The notes under the pieces are model-generated. The model was not told where the DNA came from, did no database searches, and worked only from the letters and a program-made list of their open reading frames with translations. A stretch of DNA of 64,000 nucleotides from contig NZ_QLKS01000001.1 of the NCBI RefSeq assembly GCF_003350005.1, forward strand, positions 477,946 to 541,945, read 5' to 3'. The position numbers and the translations under genes are program-made. Position 1 is the first letter of the stretch; the number at the start of each line of letters is the position of its first letter. Source of the DNA: Psychrobacter proteolyticus (GTDB taxonomy: Bacteria > Pseudomonadota > Gammaproteobacteria > Pseudomonadales > Moraxellaceae). Below, one piece after another: positions 27,547 through 37,417 of this stretch.

Positions 27547-29352
27547 TTAGAACCAGTCCGCTTGCATATCAGTGCAAACCGAGTTGGTGTTGGTTAATAA
27601 TTCGATGTCGCGTTTAACTAATGGTAGTTCCCAATCAATGAAGTATTTAGCCGCTTGTATCTTGCCTTTGTAGAAGTTTTGCTGCTCGACATCTTGCGTC
27701 GTACTTAGTAGCTGCTCGGCTTTACTGGCTTGGCGAATCCAAATCCAGCTCAGTACAATTGAGGCAAAAATATTCATTAGTGCTTGAGCATTACCAGTCA
27801 ATGTCAGCGCTTCTTCTGTCTGCAACACTTTGCCCAAATGCACGAGCACTTCATGCAACTGACCCATATAAGGCATCAGTTTGCCTGCAAGTTGCGCGCT
27901 CTCAGGCGTAGTGATGCTTTCTAAATCTTTTGTGATTTCACGTTTTAAGATTTGAATGCCTAACCCACCTTTTTGCCATAACTTGCGGAATGACAAATCT
28001 AGCGCCTGCACACCATTTGTGCCTTCATGAATAGGGTTTAGACGATTGTCACGCCAAAATTGCTCAGCTTGATATTCACGCGTATAGCCCGCGCCGCCCA
28101 ATACTTGAATACCTAAATCATTGGCTTTTGGACCATATTCAGATGGCCATGCTTTTAGCACTGGCGTTAGCAAATCTAATAGTTCGGTTAGCTCATTTTT
28201 TAGTGTTTCGTCTTCACAGGTATTGATACGGTCAATTAGGTTTGAGCCATATAAGCACAAGGAGATGCCACCTTCAGAATAGGCTTTTTGTGCCAATAGC
28301 ATGCGCTTTACATCACCATGCTGAATAATAGCCGTTGCATCATCTTCAGGCTTATTGTTTGGCGCAATGCGACCTTGTGTACGGTCTTTGGCATAATCTA
28401 GCGAATACTGATAGCCGCGATAACCAATCATAGAAGCGCCAAATCCAACTGCGATACGTGCCTCATTCATCATCTTGAACATATAGCGCAAGCCAAAATG
28501 CTCTTCGCCGATCAAATAACCATGACAATCGCCTTCATCACCGAAGCTCAATGCTGTAGAAGTCGCACCTCTATAACCAAGCTTATGAATCAGTCCAGTC
28601 AGATGTACATCGTTACGCTCGCCAACAGACAAGTCAGCGTTCAAGCGATACTTAGGCACGGCAAATAAAGAGATACCTTTAACACCGCCTGGACCACCTG
28701 GCACTTTGGCCAATACCAAATGCACGATATTGTCAGACAGCTCATGATCACCTGCTGAGATATAAATCTTGCTGCCTTTGACGCGGTACGAGCCATCTTC
28801 TTGTTTTACAGCGATAGTCTTGATATCGGCAAGTGATGAGCCTGCATGTGGCTCGGTCAGTGCCATGGTGCCAGTAAATTCACCAGTCAGCATGCGCGGC
28901 ATAAAGGCTGCTTTGATATCATCACTAGCAAAATGCGAGATGACGTTGATTGCCGCAGTGGTCAGAAATGGATAGGCGGTCGTTGATGGATTAGCTGCCA
29001 TAAAGTATCCTGCCACAGCTGTCATCACTGTCTCAGGTAACTGCATACCACCGTCTTCAAAACTATAACGACCAGCGATAAATCCAGACTCGCGGAACGC
29101 ATCAAAAGCGACTTTCACATCGTTTATCATGCTGACTTTTTTACCATCGAACTGCGGCTCGTTCTTATCTGCGATATGGTTGTGCGGTAAAAATAAATCT
29201 GTCGCAATCTTATTTGCCGTCTCTAATACAGCATCAAATGTCTCGCGGCTATGTTCTGAGAACTTTGCGTGCTCGGTGAGTGATTCTGTGCCTAGCACAT
29301 CATACAATTGGAAAGGTAATTCAAAATCGTTTAGGAGGGTATCTGCGGCCAT
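27547..29352 (-). CDS. Large acyl-CoA dehydrogenase with C-terminal extension (DmdC-type)
   Basis: Flavin dehydrogenase of 601 residues, about 200 longer than a standard family member. It has an ACAD core with GTMALTEPHAGSSLADIKT and the catalytic-base motif NPIHEGTNGVQALDL near residue 430. An additional C-terminal helical domain is typical of the AidB/DmdC/very-long-chain group in proteobacteria. It is the first gene of the operon with the CurA-like and SDR genes and faces the GlxA-type regulator. The chain-length preference is unknown. Confidence 0.88.
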   Translation of the reverse strand: MAADTLLNDFELPFQLYDVLGTESLTEHAKFSEHSRETFDAVLETANKIATDLFLPHNHIADKNEPQFDGKKVSMINDVKVAFDAFRESGFIAGRYSFEDGGMQLPETVMTAVAGYFMAANPSTTAYPFLTTAAINVISHFASDDIKAAFMPRMLTGEFTGTMALTEPHAGSSLADIKTIAVKQEDGSYRVKGSKIYISAGDHELSDNIVHLVLAKVPGGPGGVKGISLFAVPKYRLNADLSVGERNDVHLTGLIHKLGYRGATSTALSFGDEGDCHGYLIGEEHFGLRYMFKMMNEARIAVGFGASMIGYRGYQYSLDYAKDRTQGRIAPNNKPEDDATAIIQHGDVKRMLLAQKAYSEGGISLCLYGSNLIDRINTCEDETLKNELTELLDLLTPVLKAWPSEYGPKANDLGIQVLGGAGYTREYQAEQFWRDNRLNPIHEGTNGVQALDLSFRKLWQKGGLGIQILKREITKDLESITTPESAQLAGKLMPYMGQLHEVLVHLGKVLQTEEALTLTGNAQALMNIFASIVLSWIWIRQASKAEQLLSTTQDVEQQNFYKGKIQAAKYFIDWELPLVKRDIELLTNTNSVCTDMQADWF

Positions 29353-29420
29353 AGTATTCTCGTTAACTGATTAAATGTGGTTATCAATTGATATTAGTCT
29401 AATTTGACACCTGTCCGTAT

Positions 29421-29434
29421 TGTCATTTATGACA
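29421..29434. promoter_or_regulatory. Palindrome in the divergent acyl-CoA dehydrogenase/regulator region
   Basis: TGTCAT-TT-ATGACA is a perfect 14-bp palindrome midway between the divergent genes. A degraded related sequence (GGTCAAATAAGACA) follows at 29442-29455. It is a candidate operator for the adjacent GlxA/AraC-type protein, although AraC proteins more often bind direct repeats, so another regulator is possible. Confidence 0.5.
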
Positions 29435-29533
29435 TAATTATGGTCAAATAAGACATAAAAAGAGTATTTAACCAGTCAAAATCAACCAAATAATGGCTAT
29501 TTTGGTAAGTACAGCAAAGGAAACGAGTGACTT

Positions 29534-30556
29534 ATGCCCTATTTCAAACCTTTTAAAATGATTATTCTTGGCTTCGATGGTGTGCTCGGTAGTGTGCTCT
29601 CTGGCGCATTGGACTTGTTTTCATTCACGGGGGTCAGTTGGCAGCGCTTTTCAAATGAGTCTGTAGAGCCACGGTTTAATGTGCAAATCGCAAGCTTAGG
29701 TGGTGGCGATATTAGGTGCAGCAATCGGTTAATCATGCAAGCCCACTGCGATATTCGAGACGTAACAGAGTGCGATTTATTGCTTGTGCCAACCATTGGC
29801 GACTCTATTGATAAGGTGTTGACGCAAAACAGTGAGCTACTTCCGCACTTAGTACGGCTTGCAAATACCAAGGCCGATATAGCAAGCAATTGTAGCGGAG
29901 CATTTTTTTTGGCAAAGGCGGGATTATTAGATCATAAGATAGCCACCACACACTGGGGCTATGCCAATAAGTTTAAGGCAGATTTTCCATTGGTGGACTT
30001 ACAAGAGAATCAGTTTGTTACCCATTCAAGAAGCGAGTCAACAAACCAGTCGGGCAATATATTTTGTGCAGCTGGCGGCAGCGCCTTTTATGATTTGGGG
30101 CTATTATTAATAGAGCGTTACTGCGGACGTGAGATTTCTACACAGGTGGCAAAAACTCAAATTATTGATAGTAAAAGAGGCAGTCAGAATAGCTATACTA
30201 ATGTGACCTTGCACAAGCCGCATTCCGACCATTTGATTAAACAAGTCCAAGAATATATCGAAGAGAACTTTCAACATTCTTTGCAGGTCAGCAGTCTGGC
30301 TGCCATGGTAAATATTACCCCGCGCACTTTAAACAGGCGCTTCCAGTCCTGCGTGGCGATGCGACCGATTGAATATATTCAGGCCGTCAGAATTGAACAG
30401 GCCAAACGCTTACTTGAATTGGGCGATGTATCGATAAAGTCGCTTGCCGATCAAGTAGGTTATGATGATATCTCTTCATTCACGCGCTTGTTCAAACGTG
30501 CGACAGAGCTGACGCCTAAAGAATATCAAGATAAGTTTTCGCGGTTGGCTATTTAA
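29534..30556 (+). CDS. GlxA-family transcriptional regulator (DJ-1/PfpI + AraC HTH)
   Basis: The 340-residue protein has an N-terminal DJ-1/PfpI-like class-I amidotransferase domain (about residues 8-185, with NCSGAFFLAKAGLLD at the nucleophile elbow). Its C-terminal AraC DNA-binding domain (about 235-335) has both helix-turn-helices: SSLAAMVNITPRTLNRRFQ and IKSLADQVGYDDISSFTRLF. It is divergent from the acyl-CoA dehydrogenase operon, which it likely activates. Family members respond to quaternary amines or other small molecules; the ligand is unknown here. Confidence 0.88.
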   Translation: MPYFKPFKMIILGFDGVLGSVLSGALDLFSFTGVSWQRFSNESVEPRFNVQIASLGGGDIRCSNRLIMQAHCDIRDVTECDLLLVPTIGDSIDKVLTQNSELLPHLVRLANTKADIASNCSGAFFLAKAGLLDHKIATTHWGYANKFKADFPLVDLQENQFVTHSRSESTNQSGNIFCAAGGSAFYDLGLLLIERYCGREISTQVAKTQIIDSKRGSQNSYTNVTLHKPHSDHLIKQVQEYIEENFQHSLQVSSLAAMVNITPRTLNRRFQSCVAMRPIEYIQAVRIEQAKRLLELGDVSIKSLADQVGYDDISSFTRLFKRATELTPKEYQDKFSRLAI

Positions 30557-30575
30557 AAAGGACAGTGATTAACGT

Positions 30576-31853
30576 TTAAGCATCTTGCCACAACCCTTCT
30601 ACTTGGATAGCATCAGCTTTAATAGTTGGGTAATCGTTGAATACCAACTGATAGCCACCATCTGTATTAGGTGTTAGCTGGCAAGTCGCTCCCAGCGGAA
30701 AGCTGTATTTTTTGCCGATATGACCAAAAGGCATACCACTATATATCGGCAACCCTGTTAGTTCATGCAATTGACGAATGACTGTGGCGACATCATAACG
30801 TTTATCATAGCTGTCCTCGCCCGTACCAGACAATGCCCCAAATACAATCGCTTGCTGATGTTTAAAGACACCTGCGAGATATAAGTCATATAACATGCGC
30901 TCAATACGATACGCCTGCTCGCCAACATCTTCTAAAAACACAATGCCACCATCGATACGTGGTAAATACTCACTACCTGCCAGCGCTGACACGACACTTA
31001 GGTTACCACCCCAAACCGTACCAGTTAATGGTTTTGGCTCACCCTTTGTCAGTATGGTAGGTAGCTGCTGACTGGTTAAAGATGCGTCTGATATATTAAT
31101 AACCAGATTGGGATTGGTCAGCACTTCAACAAACTGCTGACAGCTGACTTTATCGGGCGTAGTTTTGCCAAACTCGCTATAGAGCATCGGTGCGGCAAGC
31201 GAGCTCATTGACCCTTTTGCCAATAGCGCACATTGGATAGCCGTCACATCGCTAAAGCCTGCGAGTATCGTGCCACGCTCCTTCATAATCCGTCCTAGCG
31301 TCACCCAATCCACCATAGGCAATATACGCATGGCACCGTAACCACCGCGCACACCTAGCAGCAGCTTTGGCGCGGCTATTGCCCCAGTGGCAAGGTTTTG
31401 AAAATCGCTAGCACGCTGTGAGTCCGTTCCCGCAAAGCGTAAATACTGACGATTGGTAATAGCAGGATTTTCTACTTTAAACCCAGCACAAGCCACTCGA
31501 TCTAATGCCAACTGATTACGCTCATCATTACCACCAACGTTAGAGCTAGCAAAAAGTCGCGTCTCAATCGTAGCCGTGATACAACCTGCCTGCGTCAGTG
31601 ATTCCTGTGACGTTTGTAAGGACGACTGACCCTCTAACAACGAAGTTGGCAGATCATCCTTGGTCAGTTGCGAGTTATTACCAGACACGATAGGACTGGC
31701 TGCAAACGCTTGAGAAATACCTTGGCTCGCTAGTACTGCTGTGCCTGCACTCACACCGATTCGACGTAGAAACTGCCGACGGTTTAGCCCAGATGTTGTT
31801 TCAGTTGCATGACTATTTTTGTTATCTGTCCATGCCTGAGTTTTAATCCCCAT
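30576..31853 (-). CDS. ldcA: LD-carboxypeptidase (S66), Tat-exported
   Basis: Trims the terminal D-Ala from tetrapeptide muropeptides. The protein has 425 residues. The N-terminal twin-arginine signal RRQFLRRIGVSAGTAVLA is unusual because classical LdcA is cytoplasmic. The S66 features are the RGGYGAMRILP segment, the nucleophile S201 in GFSDVTA, the acid in FLEDVGEQAYRIERM and the His in FGHIGKKYSFPLG. A long spacer (about 52-90) follows the signal. It is convergent with the regulator gene, 19 bp apart. Confidence 0.85.
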   Translation of the reverse strand: MGIKTQAWTDNKNSHATETTSGLNRRQFLRRIGVSAGTAVLASQGISQAFAASPIVSGNNSQLTKDDLPTSLLEGQSSLQTSQESLTQAGCITATIETRLFASSNVGGNDERNQLALDRVACAGFKVENPAITNRQYLRFAGTDSQRASDFQNLATGAIAAPKLLLGVRGGYGAMRILPMVDWVTLGRIMKERGTILAGFSDVTAIQCALLAKGSMSSLAAPMLYSEFGKTTPDKVSCQQFVEVLTNPNLVINISDASLTSQQLPTILTKGEPKPLTGTVWGGNLSVVSALAGSEYLPRIDGGIVFLEDVGEQAYRIERMLYDLYLAGVFKHQQAIVFGALSGTGEDSYDKRYDVATVIRQLHELTGLPIYSGMPFGHIGKKYSFPLGATCQLTPNTDGGYQLVFNDYPTIKADAIQVEGLWQDA

Positions 31854-32056
31854 ATCTTACTGCTACCTTATCACTTTTATTTTTATGATTTGTTTTCTGA
31901 AACCTTGTAGCAGCATATTGTAGACGCTTTTCTGACACTGATGGTTGCCTAATCTTTACCGATATTTACTTTTTCGCTACTGAGACACACAATATAGGTC
32001 GATTAGATTTGTTACTGTAAATACAAATTCATCGCAAAAAACAAAAGGTAATAATT

Positions 32057-32536
32057 ATGTTTAATAAAAAAACCGATAAAAAAAAGTCACTTGACTCTAA
32101 TTTAGAATACTTGCTGGGCAAAGAAGATAAGCTGAAAGAAAAGTTAGAGGACAGCGGCTACCTTGAACCGTTTAGTGACGATTTAATGCTATTTATGAGT
32201 CTTGTCAAAGACTATTATAAAGGTGACTACCGTAAGATTCCTTTCAAAACAATCTCAGCTGGCGTTATTGGTGCGCTCTATGTGCTAAATCCAATTGACC
32301 TCATTCCTGATTCTATTCCGTTTATCGGCCATATCGATGATGCGCTAGTACTTAAGTTCTGTCTAAAGCAGGCCAGAAAAGATCTGCAAAAATATAAAGA
32401 ATGGAAGCAGGAACAATCAGCTACTAAGGATAAGTTAGAAGCTAAGAGCGACACGGATAAGACTGATAACGATAAAACTAGTAGTGATGAGAAAGACAGC
32501 GACGAGACTGGTACGAATCTGAAGAAAGCCTCATAA
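32057..32536 (+). CDS. YkvA family (DUF1232) protein
   Basis: The 159-residue protein has a DUF1232 core ALYVLNPIDLIPDSIPFIGHIDDALV (about residues 74-99), whose membrane-associated hydrophobic helix is typical of YkvA proteins of unknown role. The N-terminus is lysine-rich. The last ~40 residues are a low-complexity charged tail (DTDKTDNDKTSSDEKDSDE). The start follows AAAAGGTAATAATT. It is monocistronic and ends at a strong terminator. Confidence 0.82.
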   Translation: MFNKKTDKKKSLDSNLEYLLGKEDKLKEKLEDSGYLEPFSDDLMLFMSLVKDYYKGDYRKIPFKTISAGVIGALYVLNPIDLIPDSIPFIGHIDDALVLKFCLKQARKDLQKYKEWKQEQSATKDKLEAKSDTDKTDNDKTSSDEKDSDETGTNLKKAS

Positions 32537-32574
32537 ATATTAGTACTTTCAGCTATTAGAAAACTGCACTATCA

Positions 32575-32617
32575 AAAAAGCCACGACCGCGAATTAATAT
32601 TTCGGTCGTGGCTTTTG
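32575..32617. terminator. Bidirectional terminator between convergent genes
   Basis: AAAAGCCACGACCG pairs with CGGTCGTGGCTTTT around a 13-base loop. T runs on both strands serve the DUF1232 gene (plus) and the small membrane protein gene (minus). Confidence 0.9.
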
Positions 32618-32645
32618 TTATTTATAGTTTATCTACTACTGTATT

Positions 32646-32951
32646 TTAATCAGGCACTTCATAATTAGCTTTTTCTGGATTAAGACCAAACGAGTAGACG
32701 AATGTCGCAACGAGACTATTGATAATAATGAAAGGTAAATCAATCGCAGCATGACCCAGTGCATAGCGACCAAGCAGCCACGAGACGATCAACATGATAA
32801 TAAAAAATGCACCCAAATATGCCAAAATCGCAGGGTGTTTTAAATTATAAGGCTGCTCAGGCGTCGGTTGTTTGTCTAATACATACGTCCTTACCGCCCA
32901 ACCAGCTGCATAAGAGAACCCACCTAACACTACGTAACTGAAAAAATTCAT
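32646..32951 (-). CDS. Small membrane protein of unknown function
   Basis: The 101-residue product has three hydrophobic segments (about 3-20, 42-62 and 72-92). The middle one reads LAYLGAFFIIMLIVSWLLG. A short polar loop with RTYVLDKQPTPEQPYNLKHP lies between the first two. I do not recognise the family. It is convergent with the DUF1232 gene and lies downstream of a lipoprotein gene on the same strand. Confidence 0.72.
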   Translation of the reverse strand: MNFFSYVVLGGFSYAAGWAVRTYVLDKQPTPEQPYNLKHPAILAYLGAFFIIMLIVSWLLGRYALGHAAIDLPFIIINSLVATFVYSFGLNPEKANYEVPD

Positions 32952-33043
32952 ATCGCTTAACTCTAATGGTATGACTGTTTATAACAAAATACTGTTTATA
33001 CAAATATCATCGACCAACAATGATATTTATAGTCGATACTTAT

Positions 33044-33589
33044 TTAAATACTATCATCAACATTATCGATAACAAGATTAGCATGTGGATTGGCTAAAAT
33101 ATCAGTATTCACCTCATCACATTCCACGCGATAGATCGTGTTGGCACCTCGGTAGATATACGACAAGTACTCACTGTCTAAGAGCGGATCAATATTTGCA
33201 TAGGCTGGTTTGACATGAGCCAGTATAAGTACACGATCAGGACGACCAATGACTGCATCGACATTATCTGGATCGATAGAGAAGAACTGCGGTATGTCGC
33301 TATTTTCAATCACTTCTAATGGCTCTGGATTATCCCAAACGCGCTTAGCAGTGACGGGTTCTTTCATCTGCATCACCCAAGTGTCATTTTGCTGGCTGAT
33401 CTTTATCTGAGCAGGCTCATCTTGACTCACCGTATAACAACCCTCAAAGACAGACAGATCTGCTGCAACTTCGGTATCTGCTTGAGGACTGGTGTCATTA
33501 CAAGCGCTCAGAAAAATCGCGCTGCTGGCAGTCACACTGAGCATCAGATAAGTCAGTCTCTTATTAAATAAATTCGAGCGTAAGGACAT
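33044..33589 (-). CDS. Putative lipoprotein of unknown function
   Basis: The 181-residue product has a type-II signal peptide: positive MSLRSNLFNKR, a hydrophobic core and lipobox FLSAC with C30. The mature part holds CYTVSQDEPAQIKISQ, a beta-rich stretch and a second cysteine in YRVECDEVN, which could form a disulphide. The frame is open to a TTG at 33607, but ATG 33589 with AGGA ten bases before gives the proper signal. No family recognised. Confidence 0.75.
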   Translation of the reverse strand: MSLRSNLFNKRLTYLMLSVTASSAIFLSACNDTSPQADTEVAADLSVFEGCYTVSQDEPAQIKISQQNDTWVMQMKEPVTAKRVWDNPEPLEVIENSDIPQFFSIDPDNVDAVIGRPDRVLILAHVKPAYANIDPLLDSEYLSYIYRGANTIYRVECDEVNTDILANPHANLVIDNVDDSI

Positions 33590-33940
33590 AATGGGGTTAT
33601 CCTGCAATCATGCATTAAAAACTTTTATTAAGTGTACTATTATCAAAATGTCACTAGATAGCTATATAAGAAAAATGCGCTTGGGTATCTTTGTAGTAAA
33701 GACAGCTCTGCGATTAAAAACTAGAGCCTTTCAGCGAGCTTCGCTATTTTAACAGAAAACCAGGACGTTACTATTATGTTATAAGTTACCGTAAGGGGTT
33801 TTATGACTTTATGCATCACGACTGCCCATATTTATGATAGATTTGCTATACTCACAACGCCATCATCATCGTTCGAATAACGTAAACGAGATGCTCTAGT
33901 ACTACCCTATGCTTACCACTTATCAGGTCCATACTCTTTT
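33590..33940. other. Divergent intergenic region
   Basis: About 350 bp between the lipoprotein gene and rnhA-dnaQ. AT-rich, presumably with two promoters. The plus-strand frame at 33909-34157 is out of register with the fusion gene and looks spurious. No repeat or RNA gene seen. Confidence 0.4.
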
Positions 33941-35587
33941 ATGTCAGACAACCGTAATTCAATACCAAACACTCATAAAGACAACGCGATTGATCCATTG
34001 GCTGCTAAAACAAATACCACTGTGGCCTATACTGATGGTGCCTGCAAAGGCAATCCTGGCGCTGGCGGCTGGGGCGCACATCTTATATTTAGTGATGGCA
34101 GCACGCAAGATTTATACGGCGGTGACAAAGAAACCACCAATAACCGTATGGAGCTAATGGGTGCCATACAAGCCCTGACACATAGCCCGCATGAGCATAC
34201 TCTTGAGATTTGGACTGACTCCAGTTATGTCAAAAAAGGCATCACTGAATGGATTGAGGGTTGGAAGAAAAAGGGCTGGAAAACTGCCAGTAAGAAGCCA
34301 GTCGCCAATCAAGACCTATGGCAACAGTTGGATAAACTCTGCCAACAGCGTGATGTTAGCTGGCATTGGGTCAAGGGTCACGCTGGACATGCTGGTAATG
34401 AAAAAGCAGACGAGCTGGCAAACCTAGGCGTCACATCAAACAGCGGCCATTCAGCAATGATCAATGAAGCAGACACGACTAAAAAAAAAGACCACATAGC
34501 GACTGATATCGTTACTAATACTGACACTAACACTGATACCTTGCAAAAATCGTCTAGCGCTGACTGGTTAAGTTTTGATCCATTGGGTCTAGATATGATG
34601 GACGATGAGTTTGATGAAGAGCTATTAGAAGCTGAGCCGCTAAGAGAAGATAGTCAGAGTACAGCTAGCACCCTTAAGATAAATGAAAACATTGCTGTAG
34701 AACCTAACAGCCATGAAGACAATGCACATAACACGACGAGTACCAAAGATATGCCAGACATTCAAACGCACCTAGATGATACCGTCGACAGTGATATGTT
34801 GCCAGATGTAGAGTCTGATTCACCTAAGTTCGATGGGGATACTAGCCGTGCCAACCCACATTTTAAGCCGCTACTACCAAAGCCGATAAACTGCCATGAA
34901 GCAGATCGCCAGCTTATCATGGATACAGAAACCACAGGGCTTGATCCACTAAAAGGCGATCGTATTATCGAGGTTGGTATTGTGGAGCTGGTCGGACGTA
35001 AGTTTACTGGTGAAAAGCTGCACGTTTATATCAATCCGCAGCGTGGTATGGATGATGAAGTCATTCGTATTCATGGTATCTCTGAAGCATTTTTGACCGA
35101 CAAGCCGACCTTTGATCAAGTGGCTCAGTCTTTGTATGACTTTATGGACGGCGCTGAAATTATCGCTCACAACTCCACGTTTGATATGAACTTTTTAAAC
35201 ATGGAGTTTGCAAAAGTCGGTCTGAATGATTTTGCTAATCGAGTGCAAGTAACCGATTCCCTTGCGATGGCCAAGCAGCAATACCCTGGGCAAAAAAACA
35301 CGCTAGATGCCCTCGTGCGTCGCCTAGATGTTGGTAAGCAAGACCGTACTTTTCACGGAGCATTACTTGACTCAGAGATTTTAGCCGAAGTTTATTTGGC
35401 GATGACTGGTGGACAGGTCACGCTTGCCATCGAAGAAGATACAGATACCGATGGCGGACAAACTGCTCATGCAAGTTTCGCCAATTTAGCGAATTTATTA
35501 CTGGCTTCAACGTCGGATGAAACTGCTGACCAAAGCTGGTATGCCTCTCTGGCAGAAGATTATCCTGCACTAAAAGCTAGCATGTAA
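33941..35587 (+). CDS. rnhA-dnaQ: RNase HI - DNA polymerase III epsilon fusion
   Basis: Bifunctional protein of 548 residues. The RNase HI domain (about 25-165) has catalytic D32 in [11 protein letters not shown]71, D93 in WTDSSYV and D157. A ~150-residue acidic linker (about 165-315) is rich in D/E/T/N. The proofreading exonuclease (about 322-490) has D328/E330 in [10 protein letters not shown]415 in NSTFDMNF and H472/D477, all DEDDh residues. QVTLAI at 492-497 resembles the beta-clamp motif. It removes RNA from hybrids and supplies proofreading to the replicase. rnhA and dnaQ are neighbours in many gammaproteobacteria; here they are one frame. Confidence 0.93.
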   Translation: MSDNRNSIPNTHKDNAIDPLAAKTNTTVAYTDGACKGNPGAGGWGAHLIFSDGSTQDLYGGDKETTNNRMELMGAIQALTHSPHEHTLEIWTDSSYVKKGITEWIEGWKKKGWKTASKKPVANQDLWQQLDKLCQQRDVSWHWVKGHAGHAGNEKADELANLGVTSNSGHSAMINEADTTKKKDHIATDIVTNTDTNTDTLQKSSSADWLSFDPLGLDMMDDEFDEELLEAEPLREDSQSTASTLKINENIAVEPNSHEDNAHNTTSTKDMPDIQTHLDDTVDSDMLPDVESDSPKFDGDTSRANPHFKPLLPKPINCHEADRQLIMDTETTGLDPLKGDRIIEVGIVELVGRKFTGEKLHVYINPQRGMDDEVIRIHGISEAFLTDKPTFDQVAQSLYDFMDGAEIIAHNSTFDMNFLNMEFAKVGLNDFANRVQVTDSLAMAKQQYPGQKNTLDALVRRLDVGKQDRTFHGALLDSEILAEVYLAMTGGQVTLAIEEDTDTDGGQTAHASFANLANLLLASTSDETADQSWYASLAEDYPALKASM

Positions 35588-35592
35588 TTGTC

Positions 35593-35612
35593 GTTCGAAT
35601 TTTTATTGAACC
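35593..35612. repeat. Possible solo end of the dispersed repeat
   Basis: TCGAATTTTTATTGAACCGACT, immediately after the rnhA-dnaQ stop, resembles the right end of the element copies at 17241-17265 and 23700-23723. No matching left end is nearby, so it is a remnant or a chance match. Confidence 0.35.
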
Positions 35613-35734
35613 GACTTTTGTATAATTTAGTCTTGATTATTATTATAGAAAGCGTTAAAACATCACTAACAATTACTTTCTGAATCAAATTTACACCATT
35701 GCTATTCTCATCAGTACATTATGGAAAAATACTT

Positions 35735-37417
35735 ATGGACCAGTCTGCGCAAATGAAGTTAACCGCCCCAACACTTAGTGTTACTGATTTTAACCTACCA
35801 TCGCTTCATTTATTGCATGATGAGGTTATAGCAACGCTTAACGATACCGAGATTCATTTGAGCGAGTTCAATGATGATAGTAGTCAGGCACCTTTATTGT
35901 CGGACTCTATCGAAGTGCTAAAGCAGTTGTCTTGTATTTTCAAACTAATTTCTTTAGTCGGTGCAGAGACTCTGAACAATGCCATTGTTGATGGTTTACA
36001 GAAACTTTATGATAATGGCGATAACAACGATACTGATTTGATCATGGATCTATCAGAAGCCATTATGACACTGGATCGTTATGTCGAATTTGTATTGTTG
36101 ACTGAATCAGTAGAACCTACTCTACTGATTCCTGTAATCAACAAGCTTAATGCGCATGGACAGAACAGCCCTATTACAGCAGACTATTTTTCTGCATTTG
36201 GTAGCAGTAGTGTCATCATCGCCAATCCTGAAGAGAACTTCGAACCCTTAAGCACACTGAATCTAGACACAGAACTGCTAACCTACGCGTATCGTAGTGG
36301 TCTTGGGGTCGCACTACTTAGTCGAGATGGCAAAATTGACTCCGCGGATCAGCAAAAGCTTGATGCTATGAGTGCAGCCTGCGCATTAATCGCTTCAAAT
36401 ACTGATAGCTTATTTTGGCAAGCGGCGACTGCTGCCGTGACTGATATCGAATCAGCACTACCATTAACCTTAAGCCAAAAGCACACACTCATCTATTTAG
36501 AGCAGCAATTTCAAAGCTATTTACCAGTAATGGATACTCGTTTTGCAGATTTAGTAAGCTTTGCCTGTCAACGTGATAACGAACAAGCACAGCATCTACG
36601 TGAGCAATATGCAAGCAACCATTTAGAAGGTGCTCAACTTGAACAAATGAAGCGTTTCTTGTTTGGACCCAATCGCAAACTTACCGATACGTTAAACACG
36701 ATTATTCAACAGCAAATTAATAGCATCAAAGAAAACGTAGACGGTTATGCACGTGGCGATTCAATTAATCCTGTTGATATGCAAACGGCACAGATTATGG
36801 AAGAGCTAACTGAGCTCAGTTCAGCCTTGCGTTTATTAGGATTGTCAAACGCAGCCAATAGTCTTAGTACAGCAGCAGAGGGTGTGAGACGTTGGCAGGC
36901 ACCTTCACCTGATGACTTTGACCATTTGTTGCTAGCATTGATGCATGCAGAAAATGCCACTATTGCGATGGCAGAGATGCATACACCAGGCGCAATCTAT
37001 CTGCCCTTAAATAATCCGCATATCTCATTGCACCAACTGAATACCGCCAATGAGACCTTGATACAAGAAAGCCGTACTGCGTTTGCCAGTGCTGAACAAG
37101 CCATCAATGACTATTTGGCCGAGCCTGAACGTGACATGCTCAATATTCAGAACATCCCTGGGATGATGCGTCAGGTGGCAGGTGCGGTACGATTTTTACA
37201 GTTGGCCACACCGGCCAGTATGCTGAGCCAGCTGGCTAACTATATCGAAAAACGTATCGAAGATGGACGACGTATCGAAGACAATACGTTATCTTACATC
37301 GCTGATGTTATCATGGCGGTCGATCATCATTTGGATGGTTTTGAAAACAATCATCCTGTTAGCAAGCAAGCGCTTGATGTTGGTCAACAAAGCTTAAGCA
37401 ACCTACTTGCTGCTTAA
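35735..37417 (+). CDS. fimL: FimL-like protein (Hpt-like, type IV pilus/twitching regulation)
   Basis: The 560-residue, mostly helical protein resembles Pseudomonas FimL, which is homologous to the N-terminal part of ChpA and works with the Pil-Chp system to raise cAMP and control twitching motility. Helical repeats include LGAETLNNAIVDG-like segments (about 55-110), and the IMEELTELSSALRLLGLSNAANSLSTAAEGV stretch near 350 looks like a degenerate Hpt domain without the phosphorylatable His. The size matches FimL. ATG 35735 is chosen over TTG 35699 because GGA lies ten bases before it. No other pilus genes are in the window. Confidence 0.62.
   Translation: MDQSAQMKLTAPTLSVTDFNLPSLHLLHDEVIATLNDTEIHLSEFNDDSSQAPLLSDSIEVLKQLSCIFKLISLVGAETLNNAIVDGLQKLYDNGDNNDTDLIMDLSEAIMTLDRYVEFVLLTESVEPTLLIPVINKLNAHGQNSPITADYFSAFGSSSVIIANPEENFEPLSTLNLDTELLTYAYRSGLGVALLSRDGKIDSADQQKLDAMSAACALIASNTDSLFWQAATAAVTDIESALPLTLSQKHTLIYLEQQFQSYLPVMDTRFADLVSFACQRDNEQAQHLREQYASNHLEGAQLEQMKRFLFGPNRKLTDTLNTIIQQQINSIKENVDGYARGDSINPVDMQTAQIMEELTELSSALRLLGLSNAANSLSTAAEGVRRWQAPSPDDFDHLLLALMHAENATIAMAEMHTPGAIYLPLNNPHISLHQLNTANETLIQESRTAFASAEQAINDYLAEPERDMLNIQNIPGMMRQVAGAVRFLQLATPASMLSQLANYIEKRIEDGRRIEDNTLSYIADVIMAVDHHLDGFENNHPVSKQALDVGQQSLSNLLAA

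Noticed and set aside
33909..34157. 82-codon plus-strand frame at the start of rnhA-dnaQ
   Set aside because: Out of frame with the RNase HI domain, which starts at its own ATG at 33941.
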